DNA of 64,000 nt, from contig NZ_JADLQX010000012.1 of NCBI RefSeq assembly GCF_015477605.1, positions 155,606 through 219,605 of the forward strand. The letters run 5' to 3'. The translations under genes and the position numbers were made by a program. The number at the start of each line of letters is the position of its first letter. The stretch's first letter is position 1. Source of the stretch: Nocardia amamiensis. Its GTDB lineage: Bacteria; Actinomycetota; Actinomycetes; Mycobacteriales; Mycobacteriaceae. This document shows positions 52,185-60,721 of the stretch, in pieces. The notes beneath the pieces are model-generated. The model was not told the DNA's origin. It saw only the letters and a program-made list of their open reading frames with translations, and did no database searches.

Positions 52185-52853
52185 ATGAAATATCTCGTGG
52201 AGAACTTCTCGGAGATCATGGGATTCACCGCGACCCATCTCTACCTCGCGCTGGTGCCGCTGCTGCTGGCGCTGGTAATCGCGGTCCCGGTCGGCGCGCT
52301 GGTGCGGCGGGTGTCGTGGCTGCGCCGGGTCACGGTGACCGCCGCGAGCCTGGCCTACACCATTCCGTCGCTGGCGTTGTTCGTGATCATTCCTCCGCTG
52401 GTGGGGATTTCGGCCATCGATCCGCTGAACGTGATCATCGCGCTCACCGTGTATTCCACCGCGCTGCTGGTGATCGCGGTTCCCGCGGCCCTGGATTCGG
52501 TGCCCGCCACCGTGCTCGACGCGGCCGACGCGGTCGGCTACAGCCCGCTGCGCCGCACGCTCACCGTGGATATGCCGCTGGCCGTCCCGGTCTTCGTGTC
52601 CAGCCTGCGCGTGGTGGTGGTGACCAATATCGCGATGGTGTCGGTCGGCGCGCTGATCGGCGTTGGCGGGCTCGGCAAGCTGTTCACCCAGGGCTATCAG
52701 CGTGACTATCCGGACGAGATCATCGCAGGCATCATCGTGACGCTGGCTCTCGCACTGGTCGCCGACCGCGTGGTGTACGCACTCGGCCGTTGGTCGACAC
52801 CGTGGATGCGCGCGGACGCCAGGATCGGCAAAGCGAAAGTCGGTGCCGCGTGA
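52185..52853 (+). CDS. betaine ABC permease (first)
   Basis: 222 aa with five to six TM helices and the BPD_transp EAA-type loop (ADAVGYSPLRRTLTVDMPLAVP). AGGGAG precedes the ATG. Overlaps the second permease (GTGA), so the two form the heterodimeric channel. Usual size for OpuBB/ProW subunits. Confidence 0.9.
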   Translation: MKYLVENFSEIMGFTATHLYLALVPLLLALVIAVPVGALVRRVSWLRRVTVTAASLAYTIPSLALFVIIPPLVGISAIDPLNVIIALTVYSTALLVIAVPAALDSVPATVLDAADAVGYSPLRRTLTVDMPLAVPVFVSSLRVVVVTNIAMVSVGALIGVGGLGKLFTQGYQRDYPDEIIAGIIVTLALALVADRVVYALGRWSTPWMRADARIGKAKVGAA

Positions 52854-53566
52854 ACCTGTTCATCGACGCCTGGCATTACTTCAGCAACAGCGCCAACTGG
52901 GGCGGACCATCGGGCATCGAAACCCGCATCCTCCAGCATCTGTGGTACAGCGTTCTGACCATCGCCGTCTCGGCGGCGATCGCGGTGCCGCTCGGCCTGG
53001 TCATCGGCCACACCCGGCGCGGGGCGGCGGTGCTGGTCGGCTTCGCCAACGCGATGCGGGCGCTGCCGACACTGGGCCTGCTGACGTTCGTGGTGCTGCT
53101 GCTCGGACTCGGGCTGATCCCGCCGCTGCTGGCGCTGGTCACCGTCGGCATCCCGCCCCTGCTGGCGGGCGCGTACGCCGGAATCGCCAACGTCCCGGCC
53201 GATGTCGTGGACGCCTCGCGCGCCATGGGCATGACCGAGCGGCAGATCCTGTTCCGGGTGGAAGTGCCCAACGCGCTGCCCATCCTGCTCACCGGGCTGC
53301 GCGGAGCCACGCTCCAAGTGGTGGCCACGGCCACCATCGCCGCCTACGTCAACCTCGGCGGACTGGGCCGCTACATCTTCGACGGCATCAGCCTCTACCG
53401 CTACGACCGGGTATTGGTTGGTGCACTACTGGTCGCCGTCCTCGCGATGGTGCTGGACGGCCTGCTCGCGTTCACGGTGTGGGCCAGCGCGCCGGGAACC
53501 GGTCGTCTGCGCCGATCGCCGCGGCTGGCAATCGCTCCCGCCACGGAATTGCGGGCTGCGGACTGA
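52850..53566 (+). CDS. betaine ABC permease (second)
   Basis: 238 aa from GTG 52850, overlapping the first permease stop. Six hydrophobic segments and the EAA loop VDASRAMGMTERQILFRVEVPNA (residues about 122-144). Partner of the first permease. Followed by a symmetric hairpin at 53589, shared with the convergent malic enzyme gene. Confidence 0.9.
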   Translation: MNLFIDAWHYFSNSANWGGPSGIETRILQHLWYSVLTIAVSAAIAVPLGLVIGHTRRGAAVLVGFANAMRALPTLGLLTFVVLLLGLGLIPPLLALVTVGIPPLLAGAYAGIANVPADVVDASRAMGMTERQILFRVEVPNALPILLTGLRGATLQVVATATIAAYVNLGGLGRYIFDGISLYRYDRVLVGALLVAVLAMVLDGLLAFTVWASAPGTGRLRRSPRLAIAPATELRAAD

Positions 53567-53588
53567 GTACAAGCCGCTCCGACGACAA

Positions 53589-53620
53589 GGGCGCCCCGTT
53601 CGATACGAACGGGGCCGCCC
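53589..53620. terminator. bidirectional hairpin between betaine operon and malic enzyme
   Basis: GGGCG and CGCCC outer arms and the perfect inner stem CCCCGTTCG-ATA-CGAACGGGG. No long T-run, but the stem is strong and the flanking genes converge. Confidence 0.7.
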
Positions 53621-53645
53621 TCGGTCTGTGTGCGGAATACTCGCC

Positions 53646-54842
53646 TTACGCGACACCCTCGGCGCGAGCCGCGGCCGCGACCGCCTCAGCGACGGCCGGG
53701 GCGACCCGCGGGTCCAGCGGACTGGGGACGATCTTCTCCGGGCCCAGCTCGTCGAGGACGACGCTGAGGATGGCGTCGGCCGCGGCGATCTTCATGCCCT
53801 CGGTGATCCGGCGCGCGCCCGCGTCCAGCGCGCCCTTGAAGACGCCGGGGAAGGCCAGCACGTTGTTGATCTGGTTCGGGAAGTCGCTGCGGCCGGTGGC
53901 CACGATCGAGGCGTACTTGCGCGCCACCTCGGGGTGGATCTCCGGGTCCGGGTTCGACATGGCGAACACGATCGACTCCGGCGCCATCGACGCGATGAGC
54001 TCCTCGGCGATCAAACCCGCGGACAGGCCCAGGAACACGTCGGCGCCCGTCAGCGCGTCGGCCGCGCCGCCGGTGAGGCCGCGCGGGTTGGTGCGGGTGG
54101 CCAGCTCGGCCTTCACCTCGTTGAGATCGCCGCGGTCGCGGCTCACGATGCCCTTGGAGTCGAGCACGGTCACGTCCCGGACACCCGCGGCGAGCAGGAT
54201 GTTCGTGCACGCGACCCCCGCGGCGCCCGCGCCGGACACCACGACCTTCAGGTTCTCGATGCCGCGACCCTGCACCTTGGCCGCGCCGTTGAGGGCGGCG
54301 AGCACCACGATCGCGGTGCCGTGCTGGTCGTCGTGCATGACCGGGCAGTCCAGCGCCTCGATGACCCGCTTCTCGATCTCGAAGCAGCGGGGCGCGGAGA
54401 TGTCTTCCAGGTTCACCGCGCCGAAGCTCGGGCGCAGGCGGATGAGCGTCTCGACGATCTCGTCGACGTCCTTGGTGTCCAGCACGATCGGGATCGAGTC
54501 CAGCCCGGCGAACTTCTTGAACAGCGCGGCCTTGCCCTCCATCACCGGCAGCGAGGCGCGCGGGCCGATGTCACCGAGGCCGAGCACGGCGGTGCCGTCG
54601 CTCACCACGACCACGAGCCGATCGGTCCAGGTGTAGCGCTTGGCCAGCGTCACGTCCTCCGCGATCGCCCGGCTCACCTGGGCGACGCCCGGCGTGTAGG
54701 CGATGGAGAGGTCACGCTGGGTCTCCAACGGCGCGCTGAGTTCGACCGAGAGCTTGCCGCCGAGATGTCCCGCGAAAATTTCGTCGTTGGTGATTTCGGA
54801 AAGGCTTGCGGTGGCATTCGGTGCGTCAGTCACAGGTGACAC
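53646..54842 (-). CDS. NAD(P)-dependent malic enzyme
   Basis: 398 aa, the short bacterial form. N-terminal SIAYTPGVAQVSRAI, the catalytic FGAVNLEDISAPRCFEIE segment with metal ligands, HDDQHGTAIVVLA, and the nucleotide fold VVSGAGAAGVA are conserved. It converts malate to pyruvate and CO2, supplying NADPH or feeding anaplerosis. The GTG 54842 start has CAGGAG 8 nt upstream. It stands alone; kgd lies 24 kb away in the same window. Confidence 0.95.
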   Translation of the reverse strand: MSPVTDAPNATASLSEITNDEIFAGHLGGKLSVELSAPLETQRDLSIAYTPGVAQVSRAIAEDVTLAKRYTWTDRLVVVVSDGTAVLGLGDIGPRASLPVMEGKAALFKKFAGLDSIPIVLDTKDVDEIVETLIRLRPSFGAVNLEDISAPRCFEIEKRVIEALDCPVMHDDQHGTAIVVLAALNGAAKVQGRGIENLKVVVSGAGAAGVACTNILLAAGVRDVTVLDSKGIVSRDRGDLNEVKAELATRTNPRGLTGGAADALTGADVFLGLSAGLIAEELIASMAPESIVFAMSNPDPEIHPEVARKYASIVATGRSDFPNQINNVLAFPGVFKGALDAGARRITEGMKIAAADAILSVVLDELGPEKIVPSPLDPRVAPAVAEAVAAAARAEGVA

Positions 54843-54984
54843 GATTTCACTCCTGCGTGGGTCGGGCTAAACCGGGGGACGGTTACCACCGGGTAATGGG
54901 TATAAGACGTTTCACTACGCTCATCGAGTGCGCTGACCGGGATGTTTCGAGGCGGCTGCGAGCGAGCGAACACGGCTTGCCGAT

Positions 54985-55050
54985 AGGCGGCTGCCTCGCC
55001 TTCGCTCGGCCCGGCGCGGCTGAGGACGGACTTCGTCCGGCCGCGCCCTT
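54985..55050. repeat. composite dispersed repeat, both modules
   Basis: Joins GGCTGCCTCGCCTTCGCTCG (reverse complement of the module at 19056) to GCGCGGCTGAGGACGGACTT followed by CGTCC (module of the 17783 tandem repeat). Confidence 0.65.
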
Positions 55051-55276
55051 TCCAGCGGCTGGCGCGGCACTGATCCGCGGAGCAAGAACCGGACGGGTGG
55101 GTCCGGACAGAACATGCGGTGTGATCCCTCGGGCCGCGACGGTACGTCGCGAGGCGCGAGACCTCCGTAACTCCTCGACCCGGCGGTGGCGTGGGTAAGG
55201 AATCCGACACATTCTGCCAGTCCGGTAGGCGACTTGCCAAACCGGTTCCCCCTGGGCTGTGTCGCGCGTCATCATT

Positions 55277-55304
55277 TCACGGTAGGGTGCGGGAATTACC
55301 GTGA
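55277..55304. repeat. 8-bp inverted repeat with 12-nt spacer
   Basis: TCACGGTA and TACCGTGA. Regulator-like site, with no gene start within 400 nt downstream on the plus strand. Confidence 0.4.
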
Positions 55305-55444
55305 GGTAAGCGGAAACTCGCACCTCAGGGCCATGACGCGGTGAGTTGTCGCACGGAGCGACACTTTGCGCGTGTGAGACGCCGGCAGCTGCCCAGCCTG
55401 CCCTCGGCACGACACGGATTGCGCGGCGACTCCGCCCGGCCGTC

Positions 55445-55545
55445 GCCATTATGCGACTGCCTCAGCCCTCGCGCGACCCCGACGCGCACTTCGGACAGAC
55501 TTTGTCCGACTGGGCGCATTGTGCCGCTGCCTCAGCCTTCGCTCG
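55445..55545. repeat. dispersed repeat, two diverged units
   Basis: CTGCCTCAGCC(C/T)TCGC(G/T)CGA occurs at about 55449 and 55527; between them lies CGGACA-GACT-TTGTCCG, a degenerate form of the second module. Confidence 0.5.
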
Positions 55546-55635
55546 ACAGGACCCGGACTATAAGCGGATCTCGGCCGACTGCGCCGACTGTGCGGCCGCC
55601 TCGGCCCGCTCGGCCTCACATGGACTGCCTGGCTT

Positions 55636-57177
55636 CTAGGCGACGATGTCGCGGGTCTCCTCCGCCGTCGTCCTCGCCGCGTCCGGACGCACCCACACGC
55701 TGCGCGTCCCGCCCGACATCAGCCGTACCCGCCAATGATCGGTGGCTCCAGGATGATCGGTGCGGCGGTGCATGCCCCGGCTCTCGGTGCGCATCAGCGC
55801 GCTGTATTTCGTCCACCGGGCCACCGCGAGCAGCGCGGCGGCCTGCCGCGCACGCAGGCGATCCACACCGCTTCCGCCGAGATCGAACTCCGCGCCGGGC
55901 CACATCGCGTCCAGTTCGCGGATGCTGTCGCGCAGGCTGCCCGCGCTGCGCCAGTAGCTGCGCCGCAGCGGCAGGGTGTGCTCCTGCACCAGCCCGACCA
56001 CCGCCCTGGGGTCGATCCGCGCCACGGCGCCCAGCCCGGCTCCCGGCATCTCCTGCGCCGGGGCGCGCCGGTCGGCGGAACGGGAGAACTTCGCCGCTCC
56101 CGCGCCGGCCCACACGCCGGAGGCGATCGCCCACGCGCCACTCAGCCCGCTGAGCCCGCTGACAGCACCGGTGATCGACTCGCGGCTGGCGACATCCCCC
56201 GCGGCGAACAGGCCCGCGACTGTAGTAGCGCAGTCCGCTCCGGTGACGCGCAGTCCCCCGGTGCCGCGCACCGTGCCCCCCAGAACGGCACGCAGCGGCA
56301 CCCGCCGCGCCTGGTCGGGCATGCCCTCGTGGGTGGCCCGAGCGCGCACGTCGACCGGCACCTCGTCGAGCGCGGCGAATACCCGGCGACCGTCGGCGAT
56401 GACCGCGAGCGCAGCCGCACCGTGCCCGGTCAGCTCATTGCCGGACTCGTCGTAGAGGGTGGCGAAGTGCAGCGCGAGATTCGGCTGCGCCGCCGGGTCG
56501 GTGCGCCCTACCGGTGTCAGCCCATAGGCGCTGGAAAACTCCATCCCGGACAGCTCCGCGCCCGCCTCCGCGGCGAACAGCAATCCATCGCCGGTGTCCA
56601 CGTCGGTGCCCGCACCGCCGGACAGGAACGCGCAGCCACCGGTGGCGACCACGACGGCACCCGCGCGCACGGTCCAGCGCCGGAAGCCGTTGTGGTGCTG
56701 GAGCCCGGTGGCACCCGCCACCACCCCGTCCCGGTCGACCAGCAACTGCAGCGCCGGATGGTGATCGAGAACGCGCACGCCCGCTTCGCGCACGACGCGA
56801 CGCATCCGGCGCAGATAACCGGCGCCGTCGAGATATACCCGCCGCGTCGGCGCGCCCGTCGTTTCGGCGCGGATCCGGTGGCCCCACCGTGCCACCTGCT
56901 CGACCCGCTGGTGTGTCTCTTCGAGCACGCGATGCATCCAGTCCGGATCGCCGAGCCCGCCGCCGTGCGCGTACCCGTGCCGCACCGCCTCGTCCCGAGC
57001 AGGGCCGGGCGGAACGTGCCAGACCGAGATCGCGCCGTAGGCGGTCGGCCCGCTCGATCCGCATCTCGCCTTGTCGACGAGCACGACGGTCGCGCCCGCC
57101 GCGGCGGCCGAGACGGCCGCCCAGGTACCGGCAGGACCGCCGCCGATAACCAGTACATCCGTCTCGAGTTCACTCAC
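55636..57177 (-). CDS. FAD-dependent oxidoreductase (succinate dehydrogenase/fumarate reductase flavoprotein-like)
   Basis: 513 aa from GTG 57177. FAD dinucleotide motif VLVIGGGPAGTWAAV at residues 6-20. The flavoprotein core shows SSGPTAYGAISVW, GAVVVATGGCAFLSGG and LFAAGDVASRESITGAVSGL. The capping domain is shorter than in SdhA, and the covalent-FAD His motif is not obvious. The C-terminal helical domain (SYWRSAGSLRDSIRELD) is as in L-aspartate oxidase, APS reductase or FrdA-like proteins. Substrate is unknown; no iron-sulfur or cytochrome subunits are adjacent. Confidence 0.85.
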   Translation of the reverse strand: MSELETDVLVIGGGPAGTWAAVSAAAAGATVVLVDKARCGSSGPTAYGAISVWHVPPGPARDEAVRHGYAHGGGLGDPDWMHRVLEETHQRVEQVARWGHRIRAETTGAPTRRVYLDGAGYLRRMRRVVREAGVRVLDHHPALQLLVDRDGVVAGATGLQHHNGFRRWTVRAGAVVVATGGCAFLSGGAGTDVDTGDGLLFAAEAGAELSGMEFSSAYGLTPVGRTDPAAQPNLALHFATLYDESGNELTGHGAAALAVIADGRRVFAALDEVPVDVRARATHEGMPDQARRVPLRAVLGGTVRGTGGLRVTGADCATTVAGLFAAGDVASRESITGAVSGLSGLSGAWAIASGVWAGAGAAKFSRSADRRAPAQEMPGAGLGAVARIDPRAVVGLVQEHTLPLRRSYWRSAGSLRDSIRELDAMWPGAEFDLGGSGVDRLRARQAAALLAVARWTKYSALMRTESRGMHRRTDHPGATDHWRVRLMSGGTRSVWVRPDAARTTAEETRDIVA

Positions 57178-57228
57178 AATGAAAAATGTTCGGGCACAAT
57201 TCACCGGCCCGCAACCAAAACAGGTTGC

Positions 57229-57495
57229 TCAGCTCCACCACTGCGTCCACAGCAATAGTCCAGCAGCGAGGAAGACCACCGCCGACCCGGTCAAGGCGGC
57301 CACCCCCCGATGCCGGTCCGCGTAGACCTGCGCCGCGAGTACCACGACGGCGGCCGCCACATGCCAGCCGATCGACTCACCGCCGGGCCCGGGAAACCCG
57401 CGCCGATCCGCGATGACGGCGGTGCCGACCACGACGAGCATGCCCGCGAATGTGCCCGCGGCGACGAGGCCGCTGAGCCCACGCACCAGTCTCAC
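57229..57495 (-). CDS. small membrane protein
   Basis: 88 aa with three predicted TM helices (about residues 7-28, 43-58, 67-85). GTG 57495 overlaps the TGA of the PHP gene (GTGA), so it is coupled to it. Function unknown. Confidence 0.65.
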   Translation of the reverse strand: MRLVRGLSGLVAAGTFAGMLVVVGTAVIADRRGFPGPGGESIGWHVAAAVVVLAAQVYADRHRGVAALTGSAVVFLAAGLLLWTQWWS

Positions 57496-58346
57496 GAGGC
57501 GATCACCGGCACTCCGGTGGCCTTGCTCGCCAGCTTCTCGAATTGGACTGGGTCGGTGGTGAATTCGCCGAGCCGGATGGACTTGTTCGCGCCGTGGTAA
57601 TCGGACGAACCGGTCGTGAGCAGACCGAGTTCGGCGGCCAGGCCGGTCAGCAGGGCGCGGTCGGCCGCGGAGTGGTCGGGGTGCGCGATCTCCACGCCGC
57701 CGAGTCCGAGTCCGGCCAGCTCGCGGATGTCGTCGAGCGCCAGCAGCCTGCCCCGTTTACGCGCCCTGGTGTGCGCGAGGACGCTGACCCCGCCCGCGGA
57801 CGCGATCATCTCGACCGCACGATGCAGCGGGGTGTCGGCCTTCTCCGCGTAGTAGCGGCCGTGCGGGGCGAGCAGCTCGGTGAACGCCGCATCCACGCTC
57901 GGCACCACACCCGCTTCCACCAGCGCTCGCGCCAGATGCGGGCGCCCCGCCGACGGACCGGCCGCGGCGAGCACGGCATCCGGATCGATGGGCAGTCCAT
58001 CGAAGGCCATCCGCTCGGCCATGGCACGCAGCCGTTCTACCCGCTCGGCGCGCAGGCGCTCGCGCTCGTCGGCGAAGCTGCGATCGGACGGGTCGAACAG
58101 ATATGCCAGCAAATGCACCGGAACCGGCCAGCCGTCCTCGCCCAAACCCACGCAGGACATCTCCATGCCGCGGACCAGCGTGATCCCCTTCGGTAGCGCG
58201 TCGACGGCCTCCGCCCAGCCCGCCGTGGTGTCGTGATCGGTGATCGCGACGATGTCCAGGCCCGCCGCGGCGGCGTTGCGCACCAGTTCGGCCGGAGTGT
58301 CGGTACCGTCGGACGCGGTCGAATGGGTATGCAGGTCGATACGCAC
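57492..58346 (-). CDS. PHP-domain phosphoesterase (TrpH/YciV-like)
   Basis: 284 aa. Metal-binding motifs DLHTHSTASDGTDTPAELV at the N-terminus, ITDHDT, the SVLAHTRARKR segment and SSDYHG near the C-terminus match the PHP nuclease/phosphatase family acting on 3',5'-nucleoside bisphosphates or short RNA 5' ends. GTG 58346 is the first position that gives the family start; an ATG at 58373 is in frame upstream. The -1 neighbour is a tandem GAGCGAGCG repeat and the corA gene on the other side. Confidence 0.88.
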   Translation of the reverse strand: MRIDLHTHSTASDGTDTPAELVRNAAAAGLDIVAITDHDTTAGWAEAVDALPKGITLVRGMEMSCVGLGEDGWPVPVHLLAYLFDPSDRSFADERERLRAERVERLRAMAERMAFDGLPIDPDAVLAAAGPSAGRPHLARALVEAGVVPSVDAAFTELLAPHGRYYAEKADTPLHRAVEMIASAGGVSVLAHTRARKRGRLLALDDIRELAGLGLGGVEIAHPDHSAADRALLTGLAAELGLLTTGSSDYHGANKSIRLGEFTTDPVQFEKLASKATGVPVIAS

Positions 58347-58407
58347 GCCCTCAGTCTTACCGTGCGTGGACATCGTCCCGCACGCGCAGGCGGGCTTTCG
58401 GCGCACT

Positions 58408-58528
58408 CGTGAGCGAGCGTCAGCGAGCGAACCGGAGACACAGCGCGCCCTCGCGCACGACGCAGCCGAGCGCCAGCGAGGCGGAGTCGTGAGCGAGCGT
58501 CAGCGAGCGAACCGGGGACACAGCGCGC
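58408..58528. repeat. 80-nt-period tandem repeat upstream of corA
   Basis: CGTGAGCGAGCGTCAGCGAG followed by CGAACCGG and GACACAGCGCGC occurs at 58408-58448 and 58488-58528, nearly identical. The -10 of corA begins 5 nt after copy two. Confidence 0.8.
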
Positions 58529-58532
58529 GACG

Positions 58533-58545
58533 TAGCATCGTCAGC
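58533..58545 (+). promoter_or_regulatory. leaderless promoter -10 box for corA
   Basis: TAGCAT (58533-58538), 7 nt, then the GTG start at 58546. Confidence 0.6.
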
Positions 58546-59619
58546 GTGCCGTCGTTTTCCCCGCTCTCGTCGTTTCGCGGCTCCGGCCGGACACCGCAAC
58601 CGCGGTTCATCCCGGTGCCGACCGAACGGGCGATCGTCGACTGCGCGGTCTACGTGGACGGCAAGCGTCTGCCCGGCCGCTTCACCCACAAGCAGGCGCT
58701 GGCGCGAGTGCGCGACGAGGCCACTGGATTCGTCTGGGTAGGCCTGCACGATCCGGACCCGACGCAGATGGCCGATATCGCGGCCACGTTCGGGCTGCAC
58801 CAATTGGCTGTGGACAACGCGCTGCAAAAACACCAGCGTCCCAAGCTGGAGCGTTACGACGACCTGCTGATGCTGGTGCTGCGCACGGTCACTTATGTCG
58901 AGCACGAAATGGACACCGTCAGCGAGATCGTGGAGACCGGTGAGATCGTCGTGTGCACCGGCCGCGACTTCGTGGTCGCGGTGCGGCACGGCGAGCACTC
59001 CGGGCTCGCCGAGGTACGCAAGGCGTTGGAGGAAGACCCCGCGCAGCTGGCACTCGGGCCCGGCGCTGTGCTGCACGCGATCATCGACCGGATAGTCGGC
59101 TCCTACATCGAGGTGGCCCAGTCGGTCGAGAACGACATCGACGAGATGGAAGAGCAGACCTTCACCCCGCGCAGCAAGGTCACCGTCGAATCCATCTACC
59201 AGCTCAAGCGCGAGGTGGTGGAACTGCGGCGCGCGGTGAATCCGCTGGCCGCGCCGCTGGAGCTGCTCAGCCACAATCCGGACCTGCCGGTGCCCAAGGA
59301 GGTTCGGCGCTATCTGCGCGATGTCAGCGAGCGCCACACCGGGGTCGCGGAGCGGATCAACGACTTCGACGAGGCGCTCAGCGCGCTGATCAGCGCCGCG
59401 CTGGCCAAGGTCACCGTGCAGCAGAACACCGACATGCGCAAGATCTCGGCGTGGGTCGCGATCGCGGCGGTGCCGACGATGATCGCCGGCATCTACGGCA
59501 TGAACTTCGAGCACATGCCGGAGTTGAAGCAGGTCTGGGGTTATCCGGCGGTGTGGCTGGTCATCCTCGTCATCTGCACGGGTTTGCTCATCACCTTCCG
59601 CCGCAACAAGTGGTTGTAG
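58546..59619 (+). CDS. corA: magnesium/cobalt transporter CorA
   Basis: 357 aa from GTG 58546. Long N-terminal cytoplasmic domain with KLERYDDLLMLVLRTV, the ESIYQLKREVVELRR stalk helix, then two C-terminal TM helices separated by YGMNF (Gly318-Met319-Asn320), the CorA selectivity motif. Short basic C-terminus after TM2. It takes up Mg2+ or Co2+ by membrane potential. In M. tuberculosis corA (Rv1239c) lies close to homologues of several genes found here. Converges with the SUFU-like gene, 7 nt away. Confidence 0.95.
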   Translation: MPSFSPLSSFRGSGRTPQPRFIPVPTERAIVDCAVYVDGKRLPGRFTHKQALARVRDEATGFVWVGLHDPDPTQMADIAATFGLHQLAVDNALQKHQRPKLERYDDLLMLVLRTVTYVEHEMDTVSEIVETGEIVVCTGRDFVVAVRHGEHSGLAEVRKALEEDPAQLALGPGAVLHAIIDRIVGSYIEVAQSVENDIDEMEEQTFTPRSKVTVESIYQLKREVVELRRAVNPLAAPLELLSHNPDLPVPKEVRRYLRDVSERHTGVAERINDFDEALSALISAALAKVTVQQNTDMRKISAWVAIAAVPTMIAGIYGMNFEHMPELKQVWGYPAVWLVILVICTGLLITFRRNKWL

Positions 59620-59626
59620 CGGCGGT

Positions 59627-60208
59627 TCACAGGCTCGCCGCGCCACGTCCCGGATCACGCACGTCGATCCCCGCTTCCTGCCATGCATCCCGCAACGCCT
59701 GCGCGCCGCGCACCCGCACCCACGCCGCCTCGGTGGCCGTCACCGGCGCCACCGCGAAGTACCGCACCGGTTCGGCCGGCTCGGGCAGCACGATGTCGGG
59801 AATCTCGCTGTCGCCGAGCAGAACCGCGGTGAACGGCGAGTCCCGCCACATCGGCTCACCCAGGTCCATCAGCGCATCCGCTTGCAGTACAACGCCTTCC
59901 ACGGCGGGCGCGGCGGCGAGCACGCCGAGCGACTTGGCCAGCCCCGAGCTCGCGCCAACGCCGGACCGCAGCGTCAGCACCAGCTCCGCGCGCGGCCCGC
60001 GCAACGGATCCGCGTGCAGCGCGGTGGGATCGCCCATCGGGTGCCTGGACCCGCCGAGCGTCGCGTAGTGCACCAGATCGCCGTCGACGATGCGCAGGAT
60101 CTCGATCGGCTCCAGGCCGAGAAAGGTCACCGATGCTGCGTCGACGTCGGCGGCATCCACGCCGAAATGGCCCAGCACCGCGGTGCGGACCGTCTCCAGT
60201 ACCTCCAT
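59627..60208 (-). CDS. suppressor-of-fused (SUFU) domain protein
   Basis: 193 aa. The central phrase VHYATLGGSRHPMGDPTALHADPLRGPRAELVLTL is close to SUFU-fold proteins of bacteria. These are small soluble proteins, often linked to polymorphic-toxin immunity, but many stand alone. No toxin gene is next to it. It is followed 4 nt downstream by the stress-membrane gene on the same strand, so they may be co-transcribed. Confidence 0.75.
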   Translation of the reverse strand: MEVLETVRTAVLGHFGVDAADVDAASVTFLGLEPIEILRIVDGDLVHYATLGGSRHPMGDPTALHADPLRGPRAELVLTLRSGVGASSGLAKSLGVLAAAPAVEGVVLQADALMDLGEPMWRDSPFTAVLLGDSEIPDIVLPEPAEPVRYFAVAPVTATEAAWVRVRGAQALRDAWQEAGIDVRDPGRGAASL

Positions 60209-60211
60209 GCG

Positions 60212-60703
60212 TCAGATGGCCAGCCGCGCGAGCATGTCGCGCGCCTGCTCGGCCGACTTCGGGTCGCACAGCACGTCGTAGCGGCCCGCCACCAACTGCA
60301 TGGTGGACGCGAAATCGCGCTGGCCCCTGGTCGCCGCGTACGGGATCGTGGTCGAGATGACGCCGAAGATGATGCCGCCGACCAGGCCGACGAGCAGCGG
60401 GCCGAACGCGCCGCTGGTGGTGAACAGGCTCAGCAGCAGACCGAGGAACAGGCCGAGCCAGGCGCCCGACACCACGCCGCCACCGATCACCTTTCCCCAG
60501 GTCAGCCGATAGAGGACCCGCTCGACCTGCATCAGGTCGACGCCGACGATGGTTACGTCCTGCACCGGGAACTGGCTGTCGGCCAGATAGTCGACCGCCT
60601 TCTGCGCCTCGGCGTAGGTCGGGTAGGAGCCGACCGGCCAGCCCGACGGGGGCGTCGGAAGGCCCTGCCGCGCGCGGTTCGAGTTCCCCAAGGGATTCGT
60701 CAT
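60212..60703 (-). CDS. membrane protein with GSP17M-like domain (Rv1234-type)
   Basis: 163 aa. N-terminal region with YPTYAEAQKAVDYLADSQFP, a general-stress-protein-17M-like sensor segment. Two TM helices (VIGGGVVSGAWLGLFLGLLL and the following Ile/Phe-rich stretch) lie at about residues 65-115. Matches in my memory M. tuberculosis Rv1234 and its neighbours, hence part of the syntenic block with corA. Starts ATG 60703. Confidence 0.75.
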   Translation of the reverse strand: MTNPLGNSNRARQGLPTPPSGWPVGSYPTYAEAQKAVDYLADSQFPVQDVTIVGVDLMQVERVLYRLTWGKVIGGGVVSGAWLGLFLGLLLSLFTTSGAFGPLLVGLVGGIIFGVISTTIPYAATRGQRDFASTMQLVAGRYDVLCDPKSAEQARDMLARLAI

Positions 60704-60721
60704 GTCTCTATTCTGCTATCG

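Larger units (their letters stand above)
54843..55635. other. 793-nt intergenic region rich in dispersed repeats, no gene
   Basis: Contains the composite repeat at 54985-55050, an 8-bp inverted repeat at 55277-55304 and two further repeat units at 55445-55540. Open frames here translate to Arg/Ala-rich, unconserved sequences and are not annotated. Confidence 0.6.
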
